A stretch of 64,000 nucleotides of DNA from Dryomyza anilis (taxonomy: Eukaryota; Arthropoda; Insecta; Diptera; Dryomyzidae), in contig OX638131.1 of the NCBI GenBank assembly GCA_951804985.1, forward strand, positions 6,238,630-6,302,629, written 5' to 3'. This document shows positions 11,676-23,430 of the stretch, one piece after another. Under the pieces are notes generated by a model. That model was not told where the DNA came from and searched no databases. It worked only from the letters and a program-made list of their open reading frames with translations. Numbering within the stretch: position 1 is the first letter of the stretch; each line of letters opens with the position of its first letter. The translations under genes and the position numbers were made by a program.

Positions 11676-12240
11676 TCCAATGACGCAGTTGGGTTCTGGT
11701 CAAATCCCAATGGAACCAATTTGTCCAAAAAAATGTCAAATAACGCAGTTGGGTTCTGGCCAAATCCAAATGGAACCAATTTATCAAAAAAAAAATAAAA
11801 TGAGGCAGTTGGATTCTGGCCAAATCCCAATGGAATCAATTTGCCCAAAAAAAAAAAATGTCCAATCACGCAAGTGGGTTCTGGCCAAATCCCAATGAAA
11901 CCAATTAGTCAAAAAAATTGACCAATGACGCAAGTGGGTTCTGACCAAATCCCAATAGAACCAATTTGTTCAAAAAAATGTTGAATGACGTAGTTGGGTT
12001 CTGTCCAAATCTCTATGGAACCAATTTACCCAAAAAAAAATGTCCAATGACGCAGTTGGGTTCTGGCCAAATGCCTATGAAAACAATTTGTCCAAAAAAA
12101 AAATGTCCTATGACGTTGGGTTCTAGTTAAATCCCAATGGACCCAATTTGTTACAAAAAAATTCCAATGACTCAGTTGGGTTCTGACCAAATCCCAATGG
12201 AATCAATTTTCCCAAAAAAATTTCGAATGACGCATTTTTT
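11676..12240. repeat. Minisatellite of about 61 bp, roughly nine copies
   Basis: The recurring unit reads GACGCAGTTGGGTTCTGG, CCAAATCCCAATGGAACCAA, TTTGTCCAAAAAAATGTCCAAT. The GTTGGGTTCTGG block recurs about every 60-62 bp from 11687 to 12176, with scattered substitutions. Open frames on both strands here are repeat artefacts. Confidence 0.85.
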
Positions 12241-12639
12241 TTCATAGGGATTTGGACAGAAATCCCTATGAAAAAAAAATGCAAAAGATTCAATAAAATT
12301 TATGAAATAGGAATATAAAAGTATTATTTGGAATATTCTTTTTAAATCAAGAACATCTACATGAATTTAACATTTCATAAATTCGCGAGAGAATGAAATT
12401 CAAATAATTTTAAACAATTTCAAAAATTCGCGAATGAATGAAAAATTCACAGAGATAATATTTTTTGGAGAATGAATGTATTTCAAATATTCTTTGAACT
12501 CTGGTCTGTTGCGTAAATATTGTCTGTTTGTAGTTTAAAAATAATTTGAACGACAGAAAAGTATAAATTGTTCTATGGCCATGATCGAGAAATGATCATT
12601 GACATTTTTCATTGTCATAACCCGACCTGATCTAAGAGA

Positions 12640-13300
12640 AACTCCACCGAATAAGGCGGTTTTTGATGAGCTAAATCAACACCCAATAACCATAAAGACC
12701 CAATGAAATAAAGCGCAACGATACTTTGATTCCAATTTCGAAATATTTCTCGTATCAAGAAAACTCCTACAGAAACGAATCGATTCTACCTACCATTAAG
12801 GTCCAATTTGAGGTCTGATATCGTTGCAAGAACGGGCCGATATCGTGAAATTTCTCCATCTACTTGTATTGATCGCCCCAGTCTGTCATGTCTCGGAGAT
12901 CTTCAATGCCTCGATTTTTTATCGAATAACTTCGAGAAAAAAGTTCGATCTCGTTGCTTTATCAATTCTAATTTTTATAATTTCTCGTACATTCAAATTC
13001 ATTGACAAGATACTACGTATAAACATTTATCGCATCGATATCGTAATATTTTTGAAGCAATCTCGAACTTTGATTATATTTTTTGCGATATCGTTCCGAT
13101 TACATAAAATTTCTCATACCGAGAAAACTCCGCATCGATATCTACCTACCATGTAGGTCCAATTTGACGCTCGATATTTGAGTGTCCGATATCGTGTGAT
13201 TTCTCCTTTTTCTCGCATTGATCGCGTAACGATTTCGAAACGAATGGCATACTGGGTCGTAACGATATCGAAACGAATAGCATACTGTGACAGTCCAGAA
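12640..13300 (-). repeat. GATATCG-rich dispersed repeat (inverted relative to 19140-19350)
   Basis: The reverse complement shares blocks such as CATGGTAGGTAGATATCGATGC and CATCGATATC/TGCGATAAATGTTA with 19220-19350, and related sequence lies at 21050-21330. Many CGATATCG palindromes are present. Likely flank or body of the same family as the palindromic composite elements at 19.3 and 53.9 kb. Confidence 0.55.
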
Positions 13301-13529
13301 CATATTTGGATATTTTTCCGCGTTCCCTTCCTTAGTAAAAATTTACCATATTATGTATGTATCACGTCCTATTTATGTTGGTCATTTAACTGATGTACTC
13401 ATAGTTTCCAGTTTTTCAGGAAAAATATAGCATATGGGAATTTTTGGTACTTGAAGGAAAACATTTCTGACACGAAAAAAATGTTCCACGTCGGGGAAAA
13501 AAATTCCCACACTAAGAAAATGCTGCGGT

Positions 13530-13625
13530 ACTGTGGGAATTTGTGAGAATTGTGTGATTGTTGGGAATTTGTGAGAATTGTGTGATTGTAGGGAATCGGT
13601 TGGGAATTTGTGATATTTTTTCTCT
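13530..13625. repeat. Short minisatellite, GGGAATTTGTGAGAATTGTG units
   Basis: About three copies, period near 28 bp, of GGGAATTTGTGAGAATTGTG followed by TGATTGT. Confidence 0.7.
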
Positions 13626-13844
13626 GTGACATATTGTGAGAATTTCATGATGGAAACAGGTATTACGTGTGAGCTAAGGTAAAAATATATTGAACAGTTT
13701 CCGAGCAGTTTTCATTGTAGGAAATGATATCAGTTGAAATAAAACAAGAAATGATGAAAAATTATATTTTGTGATATTTAAATTATTTGGATATTTTTAT
13801 TTTTTTTTTGTTTGTGGATTTCATTTCATAATTTTGTTAGAGCC

Positions 13845-14080
13845 CGAGACAAAATGTCTGGCATTTTTCAGGAATAATTCGGGCATATTTCCGGCAAACA
13901 CACAGCTAAATGGAATATCTTGGGAAGTGTTGTAAAATTTGATGGCATTTTAATGGCAGATTTATTTTGGGAATTGGCAGAAAATAGACAAACTCCGCCT
14001 TTGTCTGTTTGAAATATGTCGATAAAATGTTTCTGAACTGCCTTGACCCTGTCAAAAATTTTGTCTGGGGAGTATACAGT
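13845..14080 (+). repeat. Single copy of the 260-bp dispersed module
   Basis: Runs from a GAGACAAAATGTCTGGCATT-like start through GGCATATTTCCGGCAAACAC to GAACTGCCTTGACCCTGTCA. These are the same ordered blocks as the tandem clusters at 36.2-37.2, 38.8-39.9 and 63.0-64.0 kb. Confidence 0.75.
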
Positions 14081-15394
14081 GTTATTTTACAAGATATTAT
14101 TTCATTTGGTTGTTTTTCATTTTGAATTTTATGTTATATTTAATGTATTATTTAATGGAATATTATATCATTGAGAGCTACTTCATTGGGCGCAATTTCG
14201 TGATGTCGATTTAGTAAAATTCACATTGAACTTTGATGCCCTTCGTTCGCATTGAATGAAATGTTTATTGGCGAATATAAAATTTATTTTTATTTTTTTA
14301 CATACGATTCTTATCAATTACGCTGTTGTGACTTGCGAAATACTTTTAATGCATGGGAATTCCAAATTAAAATAATAATCTCTGATCTTATTTAAAATAT
14401 ATAAATTATAATATTTGTTTTGAAAAAATATCTGTGTTCTCTACATAGTTCCGCTAAATGAATTTGTACGCGGGAAAATACAAAATTAGTTGGGTTTTTT
14501 TGTAACATTTTAAGTTTTGTAAATGCCTCTTATAGATTACAACCTTGAACTACAATTGAAACAAAAGTACACATTATTTTCCCAGTGTAAATTAATGTTT
14601 ATGCATTTTTAATTAATTGCAGCAACGAGGCGCCATGCCATTTAAACGGCTATGCCTAATAAGGGGCTACGAACTGAAAGCAGTTGCCGCCCGTCCGCCT
14701 GCATTAATTACCATTGTAGCTCAATAATGACAGTATTATTATTATTACTGTTTTAATTGAGCATATAATTTTTAATAGCAAAATACTGCTTTAAGTGGTT
14801 TTAACTTTAAAGATTTTGTTTTTTTTAGAAAGTGATAACGCATGGCATTGAAATTGAACACACTTGAAACGCTGACCTTAAATTTATTTTAAAACTTTTT
14901 TATATATTTTCGTTTTTATTTGTATCGATTGATTTATTATTATGTTTGTTAGTAATTAAAATTTTATAGCATTGCAGCGAGCCATAAAGAAAGTCTTCTT
15001 ATGTACTACAAAAATACAGAAGACTTTAAAATTTTCTAATAAATTCCAAGGCGGCAGATTTTATGCGATTTGTTTTCTTTTCTATTTAAGTTTTTTGTAA
15101 TTTTTATATATTTTATTGTACAAAAGAGCATTGCCAATGCTAGTGCAACAACAAATTTATTAGCCCAATTATTTGTCTTGCACAGGAATCAGACGAGAAA
15201 CACAGGAGCAGCACTATCAATATTCGCTAATGGTATCAAGTACAACGTGTACTTAGATACACTTGTAAGAATTTGTTTAAAAACATTTATAAGTCTTTTA
15301 AATTCTTTAAAATTTTAATTATAAACGATTTTTGAAACTTTTAATTTAAGACCCAGATGTATTTTAAAATAATTCCATAATTTAAAAAAAAAAG
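14081..15394. other. AT-rich unique DNA, no gene identified
   Basis: A less AT-rich block at 14610-14750 looks single-copy. A frame of about 82 codons at 15070-15318 has no motif or splice context. Nothing further supported. Confidence 0.5.
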
Positions 15395-15477
15395 CATACA
15401 CGCAGGGAAAAAGAAGGGCTCTCCCAAACATAATTAACAGCAAAAGACCTATATGTTTGGAAAGCTCTGTAAACACA

Positions 15478-16635
15478 ATATTTTTTTTTTTTTTTACAAA
15501 TTAACCAACGCTCAGGGGATGCCCCCTATTCGTGCAATACACAGTGTTGTTCGTAAGAAAGGATTATAGGTTAAAGGGAGGAAGAAAGATGGAGTAGTTT
15601 CGGTGGATGTTTGCTTTAAATTTCCCAATATTAAAAATGTCGGGAAAAACAGACGCAGGGAGATTGTTCCAAAAACGTATCGTGCGACTGAAGAACGAAT
15701 TATCTCTGTAATGCGTGGTTCTGTTGAGAACCGAGTGAACTACAAAGGGGTGGGCTTGGTTCGATGCCCGAGTAGAACGAGAGAATACACGACCTGGTGG
15801 AATCAGACCATGTATTTCCCTCGAACACTTACCATTGTAATACCTATAAAAGAGGCTTACACACCCTACGGTCCTTCGGTGCTCAAGAGAACCAATAGAG
15901 GATGCAATATTTTCATTCCCTATTAAATATATTGCACGTTGTTGGATTCCATCCAGGAACTCCAAGGAAGATTTTGATGGCCCTGCCCATATGTGCGAAT
16001 TGTATTCCATCGTAGGCCGAATATAGGTGGTGTAGACAATGCGCAAGTCAGCGGGAGTGAAGTATGTCTTACACCGTATAAAAAAACCGAGGCACTTGGT
16101 CGCTTCTTTCGACACATCAAATATGTGATCATTCCAACGGAGGTCACATTGAATTGATATACCCAGAACGTCAAGAGCAGCTGACTGCGCAATATCCACA
16201 GAGTCCATATTGAGGGGAGGGAGGAGTGAATCCATTATTTTATGAGATAACAGACAACATTGGGTCTTGCTAGCATTAAAGTCAACTCTATTTGCAAGAC
16301 CCCACTCGGAGATTGTTTTAAGGTCATTGTTGAGTGTATCATTCATTGTGCGCCTTTTACTCTCAATCTCCAAAGAGTTTGGGAGTTTGTTGAACGAATA
16401 TGAGTGACAAATGTTACTGTCATCTGCAAAGGAATGGATTGGGTTCTGGGTCGATAACAGAAGGTCATTGATAAAAACCAGAAATAGGGACGGGGATAGG
16501 ACAGAACCCTGCGGGACTCCAGAATTGATGGAATGTTGTTCTGAGAAAACACCATCCATCGCAACTCGTATTGAACGACCCTGGAGAAAACTCGATATCC
16601 AATTGTAGTGCAATGAATTTAAGACTTTTTTCTTC
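15478..16635 (-). mobile_element. 5'-truncated non-LTR retrotransposon (LINE), copy 1
   Basis: The minus strand carries the C-terminal part of a LINE reverse transcriptase, a short 3' untranslated part, and a poly(A) tail seen as the T run at 15480-15497. The first half of ORF2 (endonuclease, early RT motifs) is absent, as is usual for 5'-truncated copies. A broken relative lies at 57355-57785 and 58398-58457 inside the UGT intron. The RT resembles Jockey/CR1-type elements, but the clade was not resolved. Confidence 0.88.
15564..16613 (-). CDS. LINE ORF2 fragment: reverse transcriptase C-terminal half, 349 codons open
   Basis: The frame contains the RT motif GVPQGSVLSP (about residue 33) followed by FINDLL, and the catalytic FADD box (about residue 63), a variant of YADD. 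After the palm/thumb comes a LINE-type C-terminal domain with RRTVGCVSLFYRYYNGKCS, THYRDNSFFSRTIRFWNNLP and KFKANIHRN. The frame stays open upstream of the first Met (LNSLHYNW) to the truncation point, so the Met shown is internal and not a natural start. The polymerase normally performs target-primed reverse transcription. This copy lacks the endonuclease and cannot be autonomous. The intact 349 codons suggest a fairly recent insertion. Plus-strand frames here are shadows. Confidence 0.88.
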   Translation of the reverse strand: MHYNWISSFLQGRSIRVAMDGVFSEQHSINSGVPQGSVLSPSLFLVFINDLLLSTQNPIHSFADDSNICHSYSFNKLPNSLEIESKRRTMNDTLNNDLKTISEWGLANRVDFNASKTQCCLLSHKIMDSLLPPLNMDSVDIAQSAALDVLGISIQCDLRWNDHIFDVSKEATKCLGFFIRCKTYFTPADLRIVYTTYIRPTMEYNSHIWAGPSKSSLEFLDGIQQRAIYLIGNENIASSIGSLEHRRTVGCVSLFYRYYNGKCSREIHGLIPPGRVFSRSTRASNQAHPFVVHSVLNRTTHYRDNSFFSRTIRFWNNLPASVFPDIFNIGKFKANIHRNYSIFLPPFNL

Positions 16636-16664
16636 CGTCTACTTATACGGACATTTTTAACTTT

Positions 16665-16667
<3 letters not shown>

Positions 16668-16703
<36 letters not shown>

Positions 16704-16705
16704 TT
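16668..16705. repeat. (TTTA)n microsatellite
   Basis: About nine uninterrupted TTTA units just beyond the truncated end of the LINE. Confidence 0.9.
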
Positions 16706-16789
16706 AAACAAAATACATATTTTAATTATTATTCACTTCATTTAATTATTAATTTTCGATTTTTTTTAACACTTTTTATACTTACTTAT

Positions 16790-16965
16790 TTACGTCGGCG
16801 ACGACAATGGGCGTGTCCGTCAAACGATTTTGTTTATTTTTATACTTAGCCTTAATGTAGAACTGAAGCAAATTCCTGTCAAGTTTTATTCAAATCTATT
16901 TAGTATTTTTGAAGTTATCGTGTGTACTATATGGATGAACAGACGAAAACTACTTAGGATGCTGA
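16790..16965 (-). repeat. Dispersed fly repeat (GGACACGCCCAC type), inverted copy
   Basis: Contains GGGCGTGTCCGTCAAACGAT, the reverse complement of the block near 46490-46515. The related piece near 51380-51530 has GTGGGCGTGGTC. These are old dispersed transposon remnants common in fly introns. Confidence 0.5.
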
Positions 16966-17343
16966 TCATGAATATATAAAATGTGTCTTATACGAAAAGT
17001 TGAAATTCTACAACTTGAAACACAAAAAAATCGTAAATATAACCAACAAATTACAACAATACAATTAATTTTTTGCTGAAACTGCGTCGACTAAATTATT
17101 AATTACATTAGCGTACACATCTTTATATTAACAATCGTATTTGCTGACAACACCCTACGGGAAAATATTATGAATCGGTCTTAATTTTACCGAATTTTCC
17201 TATTTGACAAAAATTACCCTTTTCCATTTTTTTATAATTTTGCTTTTTTTATTTTTAGTATTCTAGAGTAGTACAATTTTGTATAGTCTAAGTTGAGATC
17301 ACATTCGAAATATGAAAAAAAATATTTTAAAATGTTATTTCTG

Positions 17344-17848
17344 CCCTCAAAATAATTTCTAGGACATTTTACGAAATGTTCTTACGTAATTTTTAATTTC
17401 GTTATTTTTTAATATACGAATAATTCGAAGAATACCAGAAACATTTGTAATTTATATTTTTTTCCTCATTTCTTCATATTTTTATGAATCGTCATTTATA
17501 TCGTCAGTTTTTTTAACAAAATATTCGTGTACTTTACGAAAGATTCGTAAAATGTTTCATATGTTTCATAAATTTCCGAATGCTATCGTCAAAAGTACGA
17601 AAACTTTCGTAAAATGCGTGAATATATTCGTAAAAAGCTACACAAATATTCAATAAATTACGAATCTTTCGTAGTACGGCTTTCGTAGATAAAATCTACG
17701 AATAGTTTCGTAAAATAAAAAATTTAATATTCGCAATTTTATAATAAATTTACGAAACTTCTTTCGTGTATATTACGAAATATTTCGTGGATAAATTCAC
17801 GATATACGAATAATTTCGTGTATTTTAAGCAGATTTTATTTTGAGTGT
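17344..17848. mobile_element. Possible MITE, ends CNCTCAAAATAA, about 505 bp
   Basis: The left end CCCTCAAAATAATTTCT and the right end AGATTTTATTTTGAGTG are imperfect inverted repeats. They share the CACTCAAAATAA terminus of the 667-bp MITE at 3616. The interior is packed with TTCGTAAAA/TTTTACGAA half-palindromes. The flanking dinucleotides read TG and TG rather than TA, so the borders are tentative. Confidence 0.5.
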
Positions 17849-19139
17849 GATTTCGCAATAGTTCTAACGTCAGTGTACGTAACACGTAACACAGAGTCGG
17901 TGTCTGAAACTACGTTAACGATAAACAATTTTTACGTTTTCCGTTTTGCCCGGCAGCTACAATTTGAACTACAATGCACGGAAGCTCCCACCATCGAAGG
18001 TGTTTTTCTTTGCGCTATCGCCATCTCACTGGCTGTCTGTCTGTCTAACTGTGCTGCTCTAACTTTATTGATTGTTATTTTAAAGATGTTCTCTGGATGA
18101 TTGCGTTGCGTTTTACTGCTATAAAACTTGTATAAAACTGCAATGAACAACGGCTAAAAATAAAAATAAGAAGCTGCAAGTGAAAAATAAACAAGCCAAA
18201 GGCTTTAGTAGGAATCTTAACAACGTGGCACTCGCTCTTTATATCGCAAAGTTTATGTTTAATTAAAAACCAATTTATTTAAGCTCAAAAAGCAGCATTT
18301 CAAGTATTTTTCAGCTGCAATAATAATAAATCAAATCGAATTGAAAAATAGCTATCAAAGTGTGTTCCAAAATATTTAATTATTAATATATTAAGTTGCC
18401 TTGATTATATTGTTTGCACCAAACGATCTTAATCAGCTGGTTAATTAGGCTAATTGACAGCAATAGAACCCTTGGCAGTCGTTTAAGTAACCAACACGAC
18501 TGGGTTTATTGGCTGCAACAATAAATCAATTACAATAACATTGTTGCCCTAATCATGTTTGACAAATTTGCAATTGCATGAGTTATTTGCGTTCGACAAA
18601 TGATGAGGAGGATGAGAAGTAGCAGAGAGCATGCAATAAGTGGCTCTCAATGGCACCCGAAAGTGCTACAAAATCAATACAGCACAGCGCTCGCACGATT
18701 GACAGAGAATTTTTAATGAATTTATGCAAGTGACGATGTTGCTGTCAAGTGGGTTGTGTTGTTCTGTGTTGTGTTGTGTTGCTATAGCGATTGTAAATTG
18801 AAAATGGTTGCAGGCAACTTTAATACAATCAAAAGTTATGCGTTGTGGGGGCTAAAGTCAGCGATATGTTGCATAAGTGGTTTTTGAGCAGGGTTTGAAA
18901 TCGAAACGAGAGGAGAAAACCGAAGCGTTATTTAATTCAGCTCCATCCTAAAAGGGTCATGATCATGGAATATTTTATTTTGTTTTTAAAATGTAAAAAA
19001 CTAAAATATGTTTTTTTTTACTGATATATATTGCTAAACCTTAATAGGATTCAAGCTAATTTTCGACAAGTTGATTTTTGTAAATAAAACTTTATTGGAT
19101 ATTGTCCAAGAGCTTTTTATGCCAGTATCCCTTTAGTTT
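17849..19139. other. Unique DNA, no gene identified
   Basis: Single-copy-looking sequence with CTGTCTGTCTGTC and (GTGTT)n traces. Short frames at 17873-18150 overlap on both strands without motifs. Confidence 0.5.
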
Positions 19140-19835
19140 CGATGTCTTTACGAGATTAATGGGAAAAGAAGGAGAATTTACATGATATAGGACACTTTCT
19201 CGTGGCGAAATCAAGTGTCAAATTAGAGCTACATGGTAGGTAGATATCGATGCGTTCGATACGAGACATTTTTTGAAAGTGCAACGATATCGTAGAAAAA
19301 AATGATCAAACTTCGAGATTGCGATATAGATGCGATAAATGTTAATATATCATATTGTCATTATCATGCCAAAGGGGCGAATGTGCATTCCCTACAAACT
19401 ATTTGACGATAATTTTTAAATTCGATACTATAATAATACATTTTAGATATAAAAATCAAAGTATTTGAAAATTTAATTTCGTGTTCTTTATAATTTTTGT
19501 CTAAACATAAAATTTTCTGAACAAATAAATTTTGTTTATCGAAAATAAATCCATTTATGATGTCTCGATATCTATAACGACAAAAACAACGATATCGTTT
19601 TAGATAGGTTCGTTTTTATCGAAAACCCTATCGTTTTCGTATCATTGTAGATAATCGAAATTGACAATTTGAGCCTATAAACGATATCGATTTGTAAAAT
19701 TACCGTTTGGTTAGCTGGTTTTTTTAAATATTGGGATATCAAATTATAAAGTTTTAAGTGCTTTGAAAACTAGTAAAAAAAAAATTAATTTTTTTTTTGT
19801 TATTTTGGTTTATTTATCAATTATCATATACAGAA

Positions 19836-20100
19836 AAAAAAATTAACATCGTATTAATGAATTCCGTTCTTCAAACCATGATTCATTGTATTGAAGAACC
19901 ATTCATAATATTAATGACTAACACCATCAATGTTATGACTTCGATCATAAATATGGAGAACGCTTGGTAACTGTCGAAAAAGTGTTCTTCAATATGATGA
20001 ACTGCATGTGAAAGATACGTTTCATCATATTAATGAACCAAAATATAAAATACAACATATATATTCATCATATTGAAGAACGCTGTTCATTTCTTTTGAA
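19836..20100. mobile_element. MITE-like insertion with ATGATTCAT/GAAGAAC units
   Basis: Starts with TATACAGAAAAAAAAATTAA, resembling the CACACAGAAAAAAA termini at 28.58 and 35.17 kb. It carries repeated ATTCATCATATTGAAGAAC and TCATAATATTAATGA units related to the 25.3-27.1 kb satellite. The right terminus is unclear because it runs into the CGAA/T-rich repeat. Confidence 0.45.
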
Positions 20101-20320
20101 AAAAAAAATTTCCGAAGAAATTTTTTATTCGAAGCATTTTTTTCGAAAAATATTTTTTTTCGAAGAAATTATTTTTTCGAAGACATTTTTTTTTCGAAGA
20201 CATTTTTTTTTTCGAAGACATTTTTTTTTCGAAAAATATTTTTTTTTTCGAAAAATATTTTTTTTTGAAGAAATTTTAGTTCGAACAAATTTTTTTTTTT
20301 TAATAATTTTTTTTTTATGT
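20101..20320. repeat. T-rich minisatellite with CGAAGACATTTTTTTT units
   Basis: About nine units of roughly 20-24 bp: TTCGAAGA(A/C)A or TTCGAAAAATA followed by T8-T10. The 121-codon open frame through it is an artefact of composition. Confidence 0.8.
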
Positions 20321-21053
20321 TTTTACTGTTATTTTTTAAATAAAATTTTTACTAAATTTTTTTTTGCTATAACTCTTTATTTGTGCAAGACAAAATAGTG
20401 ATGTAGAAGCATTAATTGTTTGTTTTAAAAGCACCTATCGATTGGCATTATTCAAAATAAATTTCCTAACATTAATTTGTCATTTGTTATTTTCAAGAAA
20501 TGCCAATCGATAGCTGCTTTAAAAACAAGCAATTAATGCCTTTACACAACAGTCTTATCTTGTACCATTAAAGAGTTATAGCAAAAAAACTAAAAAAAAT
20601 AATAAAAAATTGAAAATCTTGTCCTGCCAAAAGGGCCAATCTTTTCGTTTTTTTGCTATAACCTTTTTTGGTGAAAAATAAAATAGTGGTGTAAAAGCAT
20701 TAATTGTTTGTTTTCAGAGCACCTATGAATTGGGATCATTATTTAAAAATAATTTTCCAAACATTTTTCTTGCATATGTTAAAATTTTTTTGAAATATTT
20801 TAAAATAATGATGCCAAACGATAGGTGCTTTAAAAACAAACAATTATTGTCTTCACACTACTACTTGTGAAGGCAAAATTTTCAATTTTTCGAATTCGCC
20901 CTTTTGGTTTTGTGGCTAGAAACATCCAACAAAAACCATACACGATTTTGTCACAGTATACTTAAGGAAAAACTACATTCAAAAATGTTAAATATCGTAA
21001 ATGTCATAAATTACAAATTCGTCCCTTTGACATGATAGTGACGATATCATCTA

Positions 21054-22435
21054 GTCAAAGAATTTAAACTCAGTATGCCATTAATTTTGATGTCGTTACG
21101 AAAGACATGCGTAAAGATAGATAATTCACACGGACACTTAATCGTAACGATATCGAGCGACAAATTTGAACTTCTTGGTATGAGAAATTTTTTACACCCG
21201 GAATGATGTTGAACAAAATGAAAGTTCGAGATTGAATCAAAAATTATTGCGATTTCGACATTGAATCAAAAATTATTGAGATTTCGATGCGATAAATATT
21301 TAAATATCGTATCTTATCAGAGAATTTGAATGTACAGGAAATTTTAAAAATTACAATCGATAAAGCAACGTGATCGAACTAATTTCTCGAAGTTATTCGA
21401 GTAAAATTCGAGACTTTGGAGGTCACCGAGACATGGTAGCCTTGGAAATAGCTGTATTTTAGAATAAAGAATTATTTGAAAAGTTAAATTTTAGATTTTC
21501 GACTAGTATATTTTTTGGTAGTCCCTTCTCAAGAATGTATGCAGTACTTTTAAAGCTTTTAAATAGTTTAGCACTAGTCTCCATGTCGACTGTTGCCAAT
21601 TTTAATAACTCTTCGAAATTCAAAGGCTTTGTGCAGTGCCTTGATGTGCTGCAAAATCCGCCAAACTTTTCATTAAACTGCACAGCAGCCAAGTACCAAC
21701 GTGTGCCATTTACACACGTAACCATCACTGGAACAAAGGGTTTTAAAAGGATTTTTTCCGCTTTTAATGTATTAAACAAAGGTTTTAAAAGGCTTTTTCC
21801 GGTTTTAATTTACGAAAGTGGCTCTACTCGAATGCAGGCTTTTAGTAAAATTAAAGCGTCAGCATGGTAACGCGCAGTGCAGACAGGCAAATGATTAAAT
21901 TTGTATTAATTATAAAAAAAGAAGAATATAAAATAAATAAAAAGCATATATTTTCACTTTTTCTAGACGCATGATTTAAAATAATAAATCAGGAATTTAA
22001 ACAAACGCTATAATGTTAAATGGCGTCAAGTGACGAGTGCATTTTAAGTGTTGCCGAACATGTTGCTGCTGCTGTTGCCGTGTAGATGTTGCTCGTAAAT
22101 GCGCTTCTTTTAATAGCCTTTAAAAAAATGCAAAATTCTGAGTAAAGATACTGTGAAATAAACAAAACAAAATCTGCAAAACCAATAACAATCAACAACA
22201 AAAACATAAAATTAAACTAAAAAAAAAATAAAAAAATCACAAAAAGTTATAAAAACATTGCGGGTGATGATGGCTATGCAAAAAAAAGGCATAATCACTA
22301 ACTACGCTTTTTAAGAATTAACGGTTTAGTCGTTTTTAAGTGGTCTTCCGTCTCCGTGTATCTTGAAACATTTTACGATGCATTGCAACAAGTTCTTAAT
22401 AGACATCATTAGGTGTTGAGCAACAACTTAGTAAA
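21054..22435. other. GATATCG-type repeat flank, then unique DNA
   Basis: 21054-21440 belongs to the GATATCG-rich dispersed sequence also seen at 12.6-13.3 and 19.1-19.35 kb. 21450-22430 looks unique. Overlapping frames on both strands (21459-21870) share the interval; neither has a known domain, so neither is called. Confidence 0.45.
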
Positions 22436-23430
22436 ATTTATTAATGAAAAATTTATTTTTGTAGTTTTAGTGAACAATTAAATTTTAACTTTTAGAGAAA
22501 AATTTTAATTTGAGTGATAAATTAAAATTTTAGTGAAAATTTAATTTTTTTATTGAAATATTAAATATTTAATGAAAATTAAGTTTTAAATAATAATTTG
22601 GATTTTTAGTTAAAAATAGAATTTATAGTACAAAATTGAATTTTGATGAAAATTTCAATTAAAAGTGAAAAATTAATTTTTAGAGAAAAATTAAATTTTT
22701 AGTGAAATATTTAATTTTAGAGAAAAATTGAAATTGATTTTTTTAAATTTTATTGAAAATATAAATATTTAGAGAAAAATTGAATTTTTAGTGAAAAATT
22801 GAATTTTTAGTGAAAAATTGAATTTTTAGTGAAAAATTGAATTTTTAGTGAAAAATTGAATTTTTAGTGAAAAATTGAATTTTTAGTGAAAAATTGAATT
22901 TTTAGTGAAAAATTGAATTTTTAGTGAAAAATTGAATTTTTAGTGAAAAATTGAATTTTTAGTGAAAAATTGAATTTTTAGTGAAAAATTGAATTTTTAG
23001 TGAAAAATTGAATTTTTAGTGAAAAATTGAATTTTTAGTGAAAAATTGAATTTTTAGTGAAAAATTGAATTTTTAGTGAAAAATTGAATTTTTAGTGAAA
23101 AATTGAATTTTTAGTGAAAAATTGAATTTTTAGTGAAAAATTGAATTTTTAGTGAAAAATTGAATTTTTAGTGAAAAATTGAATTTTTAGTGAAAAATTG
23201 AATTTTTAGTGAAAAATTGAATTTTTAGTGAAAAATTGAATTTTTAGTGAAAAATTGAATTTTTTAGTGAAAAATTGAATTTTTAGTGAAAAATTGAATT
23301 TTTAGTGAAAAATTGAATTTTTAGTGAAAAATTGAATTTTTAGTGAAAAATTGAATTTTTAGTGAAAAATTGAATTTTTAATGAAAAATTGAATTTTTAA
23401 TGAAAATTGAATTTTCAGTGCAAAATTGAA
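22436..23430 (+). repeat. 19-bp hairpin minisatellite, array 1
   Basis: Monomer AATTTTTAGTGAAAAATTG. It is nearly homogeneous from about 22780 to 23400 (over 30 copies), with a decayed leading edge from about 22436. Within each monomer AATTTTT and AAAAATT are exact inverted repeats around the loop AGTG. The same monomer forms arrays at 29.1-30.04 (inverted), 32.9-34.0 (same strand) and 60.3-62.1 kb (inverted). Confidence 0.95.

Larger units (their letters stand above)
19350..21053. mobile_element. Composite palindromic element, copy A
   Basis: The left end (ATATTGTCATTATCATGCC, then AAAGGGGCGAATGT) and the right end (AATTCGTCCCTTTGACATGA, then TAGTGACGATAT) are inverted. Copy B at 53938-54890 has the same termini. 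The inside holds hairpin units: 20356-20455 pairs with 20495-20598, and a second unit spans 20640-20860. Each arm contains CACCTATCGATTGGCAT-like and TTAATTGTTTGTTTT blocks. A MITE-like insertion occupies about 19836-20100. No transposase is seen. Confidence 0.7.

Noticed and set aside
15603..15926. Plus-strand 107-codon frame
   Set aside because: Shadow of the LINE reverse transcriptase on the opposite strand.
20033..20398. 121-codon frame rich in Phe and Lys
   Set aside because: It runs through a T-rich CGAAGACA minisatellite and a MITE; purely compositional.
21459..21870. Overlapping frames of 106 (-) and 111 (+) codons
   Set aside because: Both strands are open over the same DNA with no recognisable motif; neither can be preferred.
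22780..23420. CRISPR-like regular direct repeats
   Set aside because: There are no spacers: units abut head to tail, and the context is an animal genome.
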